From positions 21,650,708-21,714,707 of the forward strand of contig CM073896.1 in the NCBI GenBank assembly GCA_037176705.1: a DNA stretch of 64,000 bases. Reading direction: 5' to 3'. Made by a program: the position numbers and the translations under genes. Positions 23,725-35,760 of this stretch are shown here, piece after piece (the first letter of the stretch is position 1; each line of letters opens with the position of its first letter). Source of the DNA: Molossus alvarezi (taxonomy: Eukaryota; Chordata; Mammalia; Chiroptera; Molossidae). Below the pieces are notes generated by a model. The model was not told where the DNA came from and searched no databases. It saw only the letters and a program-made list of their open reading frames with translations.

Positions 23725-24245
23725 TTATTTATTTTTTTGAGGAACCACCAACTCTTTCCCACAGCAGCTATACCATCTCACATTATTCCTGACAGTTCAC
23801 GAGGGTTTCAGTTTCTCCACATCCTCACCAATACCTCCTGTTTTGTTTTGCTTCTATTTTAATGTTAGCCACCCACAATGGTGTGAGACGGTGCCATATT
23901 GTAGTTCTGATTTTCATTTCCCTGACAAGTGATGTTGAAAATCTTTTCATATATTTATTGGCCATTTATATATTTTTGGAGAAATGTCTATACGAATACT
24001 TTGCCTACATATAATTGGGTTGTTGGTTGTTGTTGCATTGTAGAAGTTCTTTATATATTCAGTTCATTAATTCTCTATGATACATGATTTTCAGATATCC
24101 CTCCTTCCCCTACTTTATAGGTTGCCTTTTGATGCACAGGAGTTTCTAAATTGGATGGAGTCCAATTGATCTATTTGCTTTTGTGGCCTATGTCTGCCCA
24201 CACACTCATGCATGTGTCTTCAGCAACTGATCTTCTTCTATCCCC

Positions 24246-24570
24246 TGTTGATAAAATTTAAATGTCCAAACAATGTCTGCTAATTCATAAGAAGAAAATT
24301 CTCTCCATCTGACAACTAACTTTGACCAGTTAATCCTGATACAAACTGAACCCCCACCCCTTCTAAAGCCCTATAAAAATTGTGTTCTCCTTAGGGAAGT
24401 CAGAAGGCTCACTCGGACTGGCTGGGTGTTTGAACATGGATTTGAAACCCAACAGCCTGACGATAATATAGTCAGCCGCGCAGGCACTGTCCACTGCAAT
24501 CCACACATGGTCAGCATGGAAACCCCAATACGTAAAAAATATTTTGTATAACGATGCACCTACATTCTTT
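24246..24570. other. Possible solo LTR or promoter-like block
   Basis: This breaks the homology of the preceding L1. It has CCCTATAAAAATTGTG at about 24369 (TATA-like) followed by an AG/CT-rich stretch, and starts with TGTTGATAAAATTT. That layout resembles a retroviral LTR, but no family, ends or target duplication could be confirmed. Confidence 0.25.
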
Positions 24571-24589
24571 AATTTAATTATTACTATTT

Positions 24590-24868
24590 TTTAAAATACT
24601 AAAATCTTTTCTTTTCTAATCCTCACCCAAGGAGATGTGTTTTTACTGATTTTTTTTTTAGAGAGAGAGGAAGGGGGCAGGGAGAGAGAGCCAGCCAGAC
24701 AGACAGACATCGATATGAGAGAGAAACATTGATCTCGTTGCCTCCCGCACGCACTCTGACTGAGGATCGAACCCAGAACCAGGTACATGCCCAGACTGAT
24801 TTTGAAGCTGCCACCTATCAGTTCATGGGAGGGCACCCCAACCAACTGAGTCACACCAGCCACAGCCA
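24590..24868 (-). mobile_element. VES SINE, full-length subtype
   Basis: Starts TAATCCTCACCCAAGGAGAT (complement of the tail end), then a T run, a GA-rich block with a short CAGACAGACAGACA stretch, and the head ending ACCAACTGAGTCACACCAGC. Confidence 0.88.
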
Positions 24869-25004
24869 CACTCTTTTAAAGTTTAATTTAAATAAATGTT
24901 AAAACAGAATTGTTTAATTTAGAAAATTATAAACTTTATTTAACAAAATAAAATAATGTATATGCTATTCCGACCATAGCTATGGAACTTCGTGAATAAA
25001 TATA

Positions 25005-25906
25005 CAGTAGTTGTCTCCTATCCAGGGTTTCACTTTCTCTGGTTTCAGTTCCTCAAAGTCGGTGACAGTCTAAAAATATTAAATGGAAAATTCTAGAAAT
25101 AAACAATTCATAAATTGTAAATTGTGCACCATGCTGAGTAGTGTGAGGAAGTCTCAGGCCACCACCCTGGCCCACCCACACTCAAATCATCCCTATGTCC
25201 CGCATCCCCACTCTGTCGCTGCTCCTTGATGTCGCTCCCTTAGTGGCTGTCTGGCTGGTGATCAGGTAACGTCTATTCTACTTAATAACGGCCTCAAAGC
25301 ACAAGAGTCATTATACTAGCAATTGGGATAAGCCAAAGAGAAGCTGCAAAGTGCTTCCTTTAAGGAAATAAGTGAAAGTTCTTGATTTAAGAGGGAAAGA
25401 AAGAAGGTGCTGAGGTTGCTAAGTAAGTACAAACCTGATATCTGTGAAATAGTGAAGAAGGATAAAGAAATGTGTGCTGGCTTTGCTGGCACACTTCCAA
25501 CTGCAGAAGGCATGCTCAGTGCCTGGTAAGTGCTCAGTTAGGATGGAAAAGGCATTACTTCGTGGGTGGAAGACATGAAAAGGAAACATGTTTTGACTGA
25601 CGGCAACATGTTGCACCAGAAAGCCTGGAGGCTGTAAAAGCACTTCAGCCAGGGATCCCCTGAAATGAGCAACTACATTCATAACACTTTTATTACAGTA
25701 CCCTGTTATTTTATTTTATTATTAGCTATTCTTATTCACTTTGTTTTGCCTAATTTATAAATTTAACTTTATCTTAGTTATGCATGTATAGAAAAACAAA
25801 CAAACAAACAAACAGTATATAGAGAGTTTTGTACTATCTGTGATTTTAAGCATTCTCTGGGGGGAGGGCTCTGAAATGTGTCACCGATGGATAAAGAGAA
25901 CTATTG
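25005..25906 (+). mobile_element. Tigger-type (TcMar) DNA transposon, internally deleted
   Basis: Begins CAGTAGTTGTCTCCTATCCA and ends with the inverted counterpart AAGAGAACTATTG, flanked by TA at 25003-25004 and 25907-25908, the signature of Tc1/mariner-like insertion. The interior carries decayed transposase coding text (about 25285-25670). At about 900 bp it is shorter than the usual ~2.5 kb autonomous element. The ends look like Tigger7/MER44-type ends; subfamily not certain. Confidence 0.85.
25285..25670 (+). pseudogene. Tigger transposase N-terminal remnant
   Basis: The region after TAATAACGGCCTCAAAGCAC matches the start of a pogo/Tigger transposase (helix-turn-helix DNA-binding part: counterparts of PKRSRKVLPL, then VLDL, then KVEKALxxWVEDM near 25540-25580). 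Stops and frameshifts run throughout, and the DDE catalytic domain is missing because of the internal deletion. Non-functional fossil. Confidence 0.7.
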
Positions 25907-25908
25907 TA

Positions 25909-27070
25909 CCACCAGTGTGTGAGAAGCTGGTCCCTGTCTCAGTGCTTCAACTTTGTGCACTTAATTTCCCTTTGGGAGCAAACTCTCCAACCCGTTCGAA
26001 TACAGTGCGAACAAAATCATGGTAAGTGTACAGTCTGCAAAGACTAACAATGAACATGTTGTCTATTACTTATTATAAGAAACGTGTTTTAGAATTTTTT
26101 GGTTTTAATTCAACAATGTTTAATTTGATGTCTACTAAGCACCCAATATTGTGTCAAGGAGTAATATTAGCACAGTAAGCATTTTTTGAAATTTCAGATA
26201 GAATTGTATTCTATCTTACAATACAACTATTTTAGTAAATAAAAATTAAAAATAGGTACTTTTAAATCAGTTCATCCTAGGAAGTGTCCTAAATAAAATA
26301 AGCTCAAGTTGAAGGTCTTAAAATTAATTCTCATATTTGTATTTTACTTAGAACGTATGGAGAGCATATGTATGTATACTTTTTTAAAATTAATTTATTT
26401 TGTATGTATACTTTTATGTGATAAGGAGCAGTTACTGAAAGGCTTTCCAGGGGGAAATATTATTTTCCTGGTATTGGAGAGTTGCAGTATACCAGAAGAG
26501 ACTGAGCTGGTATTGCACAGAATCTTATCAATCTGGCTCACAGCATCAGTGGTTGGCTCCAACCCTGTGGCAGAGAAACATGCAGATCTTTCTACAGTTT
26601 AACTAAAGAACTTGTACAAAAACACAATCTCAAGAATATTTCTGCCAAAATTTATAAACCCCTCTCTTTGGCTAATAAACATTTCAATCAACAAAGAGTA
26701 ATTGAAATAACTTTAAACAATTAGATTTTACCTTTAAGATGCTTAACATTTTACTCAGTAAATCAGTGTAGGCACAAACAACCTGAACCAGATAAACACT
26801 GCCCTTTCCACAGCCCGCCTCTGTGGATTTCACCTTGAATTGACGTCTAGTATGTGCTTCCTTCCTCTGAATTCTTTTCCTCAACCATAAGGGCCTCTTT
26901 TAAGTATGAAGGATGCTTGTTAATGGTTTCTGATTTTATTTAGAATATTAGAAATTTAAATAATGTTCCTTTTCTGCTTGAAAGCTCCATCTGTGAGGAA
27001 CAATCCCTGTTTATGTACCTTCAAGTTTATTTAAAAGTTAGGCACATAAGTTAGTGACAGGTGATTTTAT
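25909..27070. other. Intergenic, nothing recognised
   Basis: AT-rich; the open frame 26309-26602 (+) has no known domain. Confidence 0.45.
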
Positions 27071-27084
27071 GAAATTCTCATCAG

Positions 27085-27275
27085 AAGGCCTGGATTCCAT
27101 CCCCAGCTCTGCTACCAGCTACCCATGCCACAGATAGTTCCTGCATTCTAGGGTCCACAGTCATTAGATGAGCTTGTCAATAACAAATTTCCCATTTACT
27201 TTATATATAGTTTAACCTTAATTCTGAGAGCAACCCAATCCTACAGGCATTATTCCCATTTCACAAATATGTCAG
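27085..27275 (+). mobile_element. MIR SINE fragments
   Basis: GGATTCCATCCCCAGCTCTG (MIR core) at about 27093, then TTCCCATTTCACAAATATGT at about 27252 resembling the MIR middle; probably one or two diverged copies. Confidence 0.55.
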
Positions 27276-27653
27276 AGAGGCCAACCCAGGTAGCACGACC
27301 ATTTCATAGAACAGTCTGCATTCACGAATCAAATTTTGTTTCCAAATTCCCTTTCCATGATGTTATGGAACATTCATGTGCCAGTGAGTCAATGGAGCTG
27401 GCATCTCAGCCAGCACTTTGTGAAGCAATAGTTAAATTTCTTGGTGAGACAGATGGGCAGCACCCTTAATTTCCCATGTTTGTCTAAAAAGTAGAAGTAG
27501 CTCAATGGGGAATAACGGGGAATATCTTTCATATTTTACAATAAAAATAAATATATGAAATAAAAGTAGAAGCAGTCTGTTAACATATAGTATCATAGTA
27601 ATGCATAACATTGGAGTAGGGATTTACAATACTGTTTGTTCTAGTCTTGAGTG

Positions 27654-27986
27654 CAGTCATGTGAAGCATAATGCTGTTTGGGTCAACGATGGACTACATA
27701 TATAACAGGGGACCCATAACATTACAATGGAGCTAGAAAATCCCTATCACCAAATGCCTTTGTAAAAGTCCTAACATCATACACAATGCATTATGCACGA
27801 GTTGGTGGTGACACTGGTGTAAACAAACCCACTGCACTGCCATGCATATAACAGTATGGTGGACACAATTAGAGTAGTAGCCTATCACATCTAGGTTTGT
27901 GTAAGTACACACTATGATGTTCGCATGATTGTGAAATTTCCTAATGACATTTCTCAGGACACACCCTGTTAAACAGCACATTACCG
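27654..27986. mobile_element. Non-autonomous Tigger-family MITE
   Basis: Starts CAGTCATGTGAAGCATAATG and ends with an approximate inverse (GTTAAACAGCACATTACCG) followed by TA. GGTGGTGACACTGGTGTAAA and CATCTAGGTTTGTGTAAGTA are interior landmarks of an ancient Tigger-related element with CAGTCATGCG-type ends. About 333 bp, so internally deleted. The left TA is mutated. Confidence 0.6.
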
Positions 27987-27987
27987 T

Positions 27988-28675
27988 ATTAGTTTCCTAT
28001 GACTACCATATTACATTAGTACAAAATTGATGATTTAATACAACATACATTTATTATCATTTTGGAGGTCAAAAGTCCAAAATAAATTTTACTGGGTCAA
28101 AATCAAGATGTCAGACAGTCACACTGGCATGTCTTAGTTTGAGCATCATTCCATGTACTAAAAGGTCACTGGTTCAATTCCCAATGAGGGCATATGCCCA
28201 GGTTGTGGGCACAATCCCTGGTAGGAGGTGTACAGGAAGTAGCTGATTTATGTTTCTGTTTCTCTCTCTCCCTCTCCCTTCCTCTCTTTCTAAAATCAAT
28301 TAAAAAATGTATACTAAAAAAAAAGATGTCAGAAAGGTCTAGATCCCTCTGAGCTCTAGGGTAGAGTCTGTTACCTTACTTTTTTCAGCTTTTAAAACTG
28401 TACTCTCTATATTCTTTGGCTCATGGTCTCGTCCTCCAAAATTGAAAGCCAGTAATATAGCTTCTTGCTTCAGTAGTTACATTGTCGTCTTCTGTGCCAA
28501 GTCTCCTTCTGCCTGCCTCTTGTTAAGACCCCAGTGTAATTGGACCCACCTTTACCCATTTCAAGATCTTTATCATACTGTAAAAATCTCTTTAGCCCTA
28601 TAATGTAACATTCACAGGTTATGATGATTAGAACATGGATATCTTGGGGCCATCATTTAGCCTACCACATTCTGG
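27988..28675 (-). mobile_element. MaLR-type LTR, split by VES
   Basis: Left end TTAGTTTCCTATGACTACCA, then TTGGAGGTCAAAAGTCCAAA; after the VES, CCCTCTGAGCTCTAGGGTAG, AGACCCCAGTGTAATTGGAC and a terminal stretch near 28675. The order matches a minus-strand MLT-type LTR, highly diverged. Confidence 0.5.
28116..28322 (+). mobile_element. VES SINE with exact 11-bp target duplication
   Basis: AAGATGTCAGA at 28105-28115 and 28323-28333 flanks a plus-strand VES (GGTTCAATTCCCAATGAGGG B-box region, CT-rich block, AAAATCAATTAAAAAATG tail). Confidence 0.93.
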
Positions 28676-28679
28676 CTCA

Positions 28680-30165
28680 GATACACTGCACTGAAATTAT
28701 TCATCAGTCTTCTAGACTAAGTTTTCCATTAATGGATTTCTTCTACTTAGCATAGTGACAAGCACTTAAAAAGTGATTGGAGTGCTTTAATATTTTTAAG
28801 ATATTACATGCATTTTTTTTTTCTATCATGAGGCATTTTATTGTGTCCTTGGTACAGTCAAAATTGCTAAAGACAAATGAAAATGAAAATGCCACTTTTC
28901 AAAGAACATTTCTGCCTTAAGTACTCAAACCTAGAAGGACTTCTGTAAACACGTTTCATTTACTTAATTTTTTTAAAAAAGTAGTATTTATATTTAAAGT
29001 AAAATGAATGTGTTGTACTTAAATCGGTGGTAAAATGAGGTCAACACCAAGAAACTCTTGTATTTCTCAATGTCATTGCTGGTTTCTCAAGTGCTCATTT
29101 TCCAGCATTTCAACTGCCTGATCACAATAAATTTTTGAAAGACATAAATTTTTCTCAAAGTTGAAGAAATCGAGAGAGAGGATTATTTATTTATTATGGA
29201 TGTTTTACAACCAGAGTTAATTTTTTAGCTGTACTGATGGCCAGTGAGGAATACTTTCTAAATATGTCAGTTACAATATGCTAAGACACATTCCCATTGG
29301 AATGAACTGTGATACCAGATTCCATACTTCATTCTAAAAGAAGTGATGAAAATCTCCTTTGAAGATGGTTATTTCTTATTCGTAATTTTTATCCTATAGT
29401 TTTGAGTCTGCAAACAGAACACTTACATATTCTCTATTTCTACTAGAGTCAGAGATAAAAAGATACTATCCCAATAATAGTATCACAATAGAATATCGAA
29501 TAATAATGGAAACAACTGATTTGGGAGTGGGCGTTACTGTTTCAAACATCTATACTCGCTTTTGCAGAAGTTTTATGAGGTAGGAACTCTTATGATTTCC
29601 ATTTGAGAATAGAAAAGGTTAATGAATTACTTATCTGAATTACTGTCAAACATTGTACAGTTTAAAGATTGATATTGAAAACAGTAAGTAAACAAAGCTG
29701 AATACTTCACCTCTATACAAAATTGCTTGAAATCATTTTATTTTCTGGGTTAGCAAAGCATTTTATTTTCTATTGATCAGGCCAGATTTTCATTTATATA
29801 TTGAGGACAATTCATATAGACAAAATGCCATTTTTAACTCATAGATGCTTAGTGAAAAAATTTTTACTCCCTGACAACTTCTTTTAGCCCACTGAGCCCA
29901 TGAAATGTATTTACATATGATATAAATAGATGCCACTGAGAATTCAAATTATAAGAAATTCTAATATTCTTTCAATAGAAATCCTTCAGGTATTAGGCTT
30001 CAAATAGGTTCTATATTGCTGACATGAAAAAATAAAAGTAATACCTTAAAGATTTTATTTCCATTTATGAATGTTAGATTACTAAACTCTGACTGATGAG
30101 CTGGTATGAAGTAATCTTGAATAGTCTGGATAATCCTCACAGACACTCAGGGTAAAATAGGCATA
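28680..30165. other. Intergenic; possible MIR relic at about 29560-29640
   Basis: Mostly AT-rich single-copy sequence. TTTATGAGGTAGGAACTCTT near 29570 is MIR-like but short. No coding signal. Confidence 0.45.
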
Positions 30166-30904
30166 GTGAGAAATCCTAAGAGAATCTTTTTTGGCTCCAG
30201 AGACCAATCAAAGCAGAATTCTATCCTGTTTATATGGAATATTTTCCAAAATAGACAATTTTCTAGGCCATAAAGCAAGTATTTAAAAATTTAATACTAT
30301 TAAAAACATAAAATAATTGTTCTCTTATAAAACAGTTGAATTACAAACATGAACAGAAGAAAATTTGGTAAATGCACAACTATTTGGGAATTTTAAAAAG
30401 TTAAAAAGTTAAAAACATTTAGAAATTTAAACATGTCAAAAACCATGATTCAAAGAATACAAGGGACATTAGATATGTTTTTGAGGAAAATGAAAAATAA
30501 CATCTCTAATCTTATGGGATGTAGATAAATTGGTGATCTGAGGAAATTTGTAGATTGAAATGCCTATTTTAGAAAGAATGACAATTTTGAAATCTAAGAA
30601 TTCATGTTTAAAACATAAAGAATAAGTGCAATCAAACTGTGGGCACGCAGAAAGAAGAAAATAATAATTTTTAGATTAGAAATCTTTATAACATAAAATA
30701 GAAAAATAGCACAGAAAAAGCAATGAGCCACTCAGTGCTATTATAAGTAATAGTTATACAGATTATCAGAAAATACTATACAATACATTTTGCCAACAAA
30801 TTTAGAAACTTAGATGAAATGGCAAAATTCCATTATGTCTCATATTACCAAAACTGACTCAAGGGGAAGTATAAAATTTAAATAGACAAAACAAATGAAA
30901 ACGT

Positions 30905-31165
30905 TATATTTGTAACAAAAACGTTCCATAAAAAATGCTATGGTGATGGAATTTTTTACTTTGGTGAACACACAATGCAATAGAAAGATGATGAATCATC
31001 ATAGATTGTATACTTGAAATTTATAGGGGTAGACAATAGTAAGTTTATAGTTGTCTGTATGGAAAAATATGTAATTCAAAATTAAATTCTGTTTCCTGTA
31101 CTAAAACTGTAAACCTACTTATGCCACTGCCATATATAATTTTATTAAGCAGTGTCAACCCAATA
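30905..31165 (+). mobile_element. L1 3' UTR fragment nested in the L1 ORF2
   Basis: GGTGAACACACAATGCAATA, ATTGTATACTTGAAATTTAT and TCAACCCAATAAAGTTAATG match in order the 3' UTR of the L1 at 5.9-9.5 kb. ORF2 text resumes afterwards. Confidence 0.55.
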
Positions 31166-31671
31166 AAGTTAATGAAATTTATCAAAGAAAAGCCAAGACA
31201 GATTACTGGTAAATTTTATTAAACTTTTAATGGAGAAATAACACCATTATTCGCCAAAATATTTCACAAAAAACAGGAGGAAGTAATACTTCCAAAATAA
31301 TTTGATGATGCCAGTATTGCCCAGTACCAAAGCCAACTACAGATATCACAGAAAAAGTAAACCACAAATCAATATCCCTCATATACATAGATGCAAAGTC
31401 ATTAACAAAATATTAGAAATCCAAATCTACAGCTTATTGAAAGTATTATTCACTATGAATAAATTCAGGTGATATTTTGTATAAATCAATGCAATTCATC
31501 ATATAAATCATCAGTTACACGAGTGTGAATTATATACATCAGCAGGTGCAGGAAAAGATTTTACAACATGTTCAACACCTACTGTGATAAAACATCTCAA
31601 CTAACATGAAATAGAAATAATTTTTCTAAACTGGAAAAGGTTATCTAGGACAGATCTATTAAATAGACTAA

Positions 31672-31907
31672 CCCTGGCCAGTTTAGCTCAGCGGTTAGAG
31701 TATCAGCCCATGGACCAGAGAGTCCTGGGTTTGGTTCCCACAAAGGGCACATACCTCGGTTGCAGTTTGTCCCTGCCTCAGTTGGGGTTGTGTGGGAGGC
31801 AACCAGTTGATGTGTCTCTCTCATATCAATGTTTCTCTCTCTCTCTCCCTCCCGCTCTATCTGAAGATAAATGCAAAAAATGTCATCGGGTGAGGATTAA
31901 AAAAAAA
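31672..31907 (+). mobile_element. VES SINE with 11-bp target duplication
   Basis: AAATAGACTAA at 31661-31671 and 31908-31918 flanks a full-length VES with the GTCATCGGGTGAGGATTAAA tail end. Confidence 0.95.
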
Positions 31908-32104
31908 AAATAGACTAAATGCTTTCCCTTTAAATTTAGAAAAGAGAAAAAGTCTGCTCTCACCTGTTCAATTCAACATAGTTCTGGAAATTCTACCCCT
32001 ACAATTAAGCAAGAAAATAAATATAACAAATTGTAAAGAAAGAAGTAAAGCTACCCATATGTACAGACAACAAAATATTATATATAGGTAATTCTAAGGA
32101 ATAC

Positions 32105-32132
32105 ACACACACACATGTGCACACACACACAT
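32105..32132. repeat. (AC)n-type microsatellite
   Basis: ACACACACACATGTGCACAC and continuing, inside the L1 fragment. Confidence 0.85.
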
Positions 32133-32274
32133 TAGAACAAACAAGAGAGGTCACAGGATATAACATCAATATATGAAAAATAAATTGTGATTTTGTATAT
32201 GAGCAGTGATAATCTAACACTAAAATCAAGACTACAATGATAAAAAAAAGAAATCTATATGAGTAAATACATAT

Positions 32275-32302
32275 ATGTGTGTGTGTGTGTGTGTGTGTGT
32301 AT
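32275..32302. repeat. (TG)n microsatellite
   Basis: Run of TG units after TACATATA. Confidence 0.95.
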
Positions 32303-32344
32303 ACATGAGTACATTTTTTAAAATATCTTGCTGAGGTTTTTTTG

Positions 32345-33885
32345 TTTGATCTTTGTTTTTTAAACTTTATTGAAGTATAATTGATAAATTGAATTGTAAA
32401 ATGTTAAAGTACACATCTGATGATTTCATATACATTTAAAAGGATTCCTCTTGCTCTAGTTAATTAATACAACCATCACCTCATATATATATTTGTTGTT
32501 GTTTGGTGAAAACATGTAAGTTCTTTCTTAGCAACTTTCAATTATACAGTACAGTGTTATTAACTATACTCACCATTTTATACATCAGCTCCTCAGACCT
32601 TATTTATCTTATAGCTGAAAATGTGTACCCTTTTATCAACCTCTTCCGATTTCTCTCACATGCCCAACCCTTGGCCACCAGTTTTCTCCTATCTGTTTCT
32701 ATGAGTAGACTTTTTTTTTTTTTTTTTTTTTTTTTAGGATTCCACAAATGTCCTATTGTACAGTATTTATATTTCTCTGTCTGACCTATTTCACCTAGCA
32801 TAATGCCTTCAAGTTCCAGCCATGTTGTTGCAGATGATGGGATTTCCTTCTTTCTCATGGCTGCAGAATATTTGTGTCTCTCTCGGTGTAGAGCTGTACC
32901 ACACCTCTGTCCATTCATCCATTTCTAGACACCTCGGTTGTCTCTTTATCTTGGCTGTTGTGAAAAATGCTGCAATAACTATGACAGTGCAGATAGCTCT
33001 TCAAGATCATTCCATTTTCTCATTTCATTCGGATATATACAAAGAAATGGGCTTGCTGGATCATATGGTACTTTTATTTTTAATTTTGTGGAACCCCCAT
33101 ACTGTTTTTCCAGTGGCTACCGCAATGTACACGCCCACCAACAGAGCACAGTTGTCTTCTCCTTCACATCTCACCAATACTTCTTCTCTCCTGTCCCCTT
33201 GACAATAGGCATTCTGACAAGTATGTGGTGATACTACTTGTGCTTTGATATGTATTTCCCTGATTATCAGTGATGTTGGGCATCTTTTTATGGTACCTCT
33301 TGGCGATTTGTATGTCTTCCCATTTTTTTTTTTTTTTAATTTAGATTGTTTTGTTGTTGTTGAGTTGTATTAGTTAATTAAATACTTTGGATAGTAATCT
33401 CTTATGCAGTGTATGGTTTGTAAATATTTTCTCTCATTCTGTAGGCTGCTTTTTTATTTTACTTTTTTTATGTGAAAGCTATTTAGTTGGATGTAGTATC
33501 ACTTACTGATTTTTGCTTTTGCTCCTTGTGCATTTTGTTTCTTATCTAAAACTCCTGGCCAAGATCAGGGTCAAGGAGTTTCTTACCTGTTTTCTTCTTC
33601 CATGCCTTATATTTAAGTCTGTAATTCCTTTCAAGTCAGTTGTTGTGAATGGTGTAAGATAGGGGGACATTTTCTTTCTTTCTTTTTTTTTTGGGGGGGG
33701 GAATGTGGCTGTCTCATTTTCCCAACAACATTTATGAAGAGATTATCCTTTCTCCATTGTATATTCTTGGCCCCTTCATTAACAATTAATTGACCATATA
33801 TGAATGAGTTTATTTCTGGGCTCTCTGTTCTGTTCTGATGATCAGTGTGTCTGTTTTTATACCAACATCAAAAGTTGTATGAAGC
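32345..33885 (-). mobile_element. Old LINE-1 3' end (3' UTR and ORF2 C-terminus)
   Basis: From the 3' UTR (AACTTTATTGAAGTATAATT) through antisense ORF2 tail (TTCACCTAGCATAATGCCTT, ATCTTGGCTGTTGTGAAAAA, GCTTGCTGGATCATATGGTA) to about 33885 (TTTCTGGGCTCTCTGTTCTG). A T run of about 21 at 32710-32737. 5'-truncated, decayed. Confidence 0.85.
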
Positions 33886-35568
33886 AATTTGGAGATGTGA
33901 ATTTAGTGTCTGTTACACTGTTTTTAATGCTTTGAAAATGAGCAGGGTTATGTCATATAATCTGTGAATCATACTATATAATTTTCTCCACAATAAGCCT
34001 AGAATTTCCTTCCACAATCTTGCTCAAATATTATTGACTCCCCCAACCTTAACCATTAGCAGAAAACTCGGAGGCCAACTCATACTTATATACTGAGTAC
34101 TTACTGTGAATTCAGCACCAGGATATAAACTAATCATCATCAATCTAGCTTTATTCATTCTATGTAGCATTCTGCACACTTGGGCATTCCTAATATATGT
34201 TAAGTAATAAAAAATAATAAACACAGAAAAAAAGTAATTCATGCTCTGTTGTACCTGCTCTCTGAAGTATGCATTAATAAACCATTAAAAGCAAGGTACC
34301 GGACACAGTTCATTTTAATGCTCTTATAAATATGGATTTTCCTTTTAATTTTTTAAAACAACATTTTAACTTTCAGAAACCTATCTTCTGATAGGAAGAA
34401 ACTCAAACAGAATGAGGCATATACATTAAATAAATGTACTGTTTTTAAAATGCTGAGTTTGTTTACATAAAGTCTTCCACTCTTTCTAAAACTCTGGTGA
34501 AAGTTTGAATTTTGTAGGTTTTAAAGTAATAGTAATTTATTATTGTTAATTAAAAATGATAAATTACTGCATAATTTATGAATTAAATGGACAAGTTAAA
34601 TCTAAGTAAAGTGTGGAGTCTTCAAAAGGGAGGATGCATTCTTATCTAAAATCTTCCTGCACCAGAGTGTATAGGTTCTTAAACATGGGAGATTAATTCT
34701 CATCTAAAAAAATTCCTTAATTAGAGTAGGTCAATATTGCTACAGAAAGTCAAAACAATAAATAATACGTAAAAATGGAAACCTACTTTATTTGTGGGCC
34801 AGTGATTTCCATAAAGATGTATGTAGTATTGACTATAATGATGATTTCTTCTTTGAATATTTTGTCAAGTACCTGTCATGAAATGGTTTCCCATGGCTCC
34901 CATAATCAAGGTGTAACAGGCTAAAGCCATTTGAATTATAGAAAACCCCTCTAAATTACAGTTGAATCTCCTAAAACTTTTAGACATATTTGATTGAAGG
35001 AATCCAAGCCAGACAAAATAAATAGGGTTTTTGATGTTGGGTCAATGCTATGATCCACTGGATATGAGTCAAAATAATGGACTTCAAGTTTTGATTTTGT
35101 CCCTCGGCTGTTTAACATTTCTTTCAGCATATAAAAAAAAAAAAAGAGTAATATGCATCCAACTATAAGGCTGTTCAAGGTTAAATATAATATTTTAAAA
35201 TATCTTTGAAAGCATCAGAATACTACATACAAAGTGTTTAATGTCCCAATGTTTCTGTCATTCATTTGCTATTTACCTATATGATCTCTTTTGCTATAAC
35301 AAGATACGTTTTTTCTCTGCATAAGGATTTGTTCATTTATGTGTCTTTACATGTTCTTTTCACTATCCTTTGAGTACTTAGTTCTTCTTTTCAATCTTGT
35401 CAAATCTCTATTCACTTGCAAGAGTGCACCCTAACATGTACCCCTGCACAAAGCCATCAAAGCCCATAGAAACCCACAGTGGTATCTCTGTTCTCTAAAT
35501 TCATAGCTCTGATGTTAGTCTTTTTATTTATCACTTATAAGATATGTCAGTGCCTTTTTCCTCTAAAT
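33886..35568. other. Intergenic, nothing recognised
   Basis: AT-rich single-copy-looking sequence without gene or repeat signal I can name. Confidence 0.5.
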
Positions 35569-35760
35569 CAGCAGTTCTCAACCTGTGGGTCGCAACCCTT
35601 TTGGGGGTCAAACAACCCTTTTACAGGGGTTGCCTAAGACATAACAGTAGCAAAATTACAGCTATGAAGTAGCAGCAAAAATAATTTTATGATTGGGGGT
35701 CACCACAACATGAGGCACTGTATTAAAGGGTCACGGTGTCAGGAAGGTTGAGAACCACTG
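35569..35760. mobile_element. hAT MITE with SPIN-like ends
   Basis: A 192-bp element with terminal inverted repeats CAGCAGTTCTCAACCT / AGGTTGAGAACCACTG. Interior landmarks are GTGGGTCGCAACCCTTTTGG, CAGTAGCAAAATTACAGCTA and GATTGGGGGTCACCACAACA. This matches the short non-autonomous elements of the SPIN group of hAT transposons known from vesper bats; rodent URR1-type elements share similar ends. The 8-bp flanks do not form a clear duplication. No coding capacity. Confidence 0.8.

Larger units (their letters stand above)
23385..24240 (-). mobile_element. Old LINE-1 fragment (ORF2 C-terminus), split by VES and a GT repeat
   Basis: Antisense L1 text: AAAAGTGGAATTGCTGGGAC, TGAGGAACCACCAACTCTTT, CAGTTTCTCCACATCCTCAC, GTTGCCTTTTGATGCACAGG. 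A VES SINE occupies 23450-23627 and a (GT)n run 23685-23721. Confidence 0.8.
30180..32265 (+). mobile_element. Old LINE-1 ORF2 fragment, multiply interrupted
   Basis: TTCTAGGCCATAAAGCAAGT (about 30261; endonuclease end) leads through ORF2 text to the RT region (AATATCCCTCATATACATAG at about 31371; counterpart of ISLMNIDAK), then after a VES to text equivalent to the RT palm (31930-32090). A segment at about 30905-31165 instead resembles an L1 3' UTR. No open frame survives. Confidence 0.75.
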
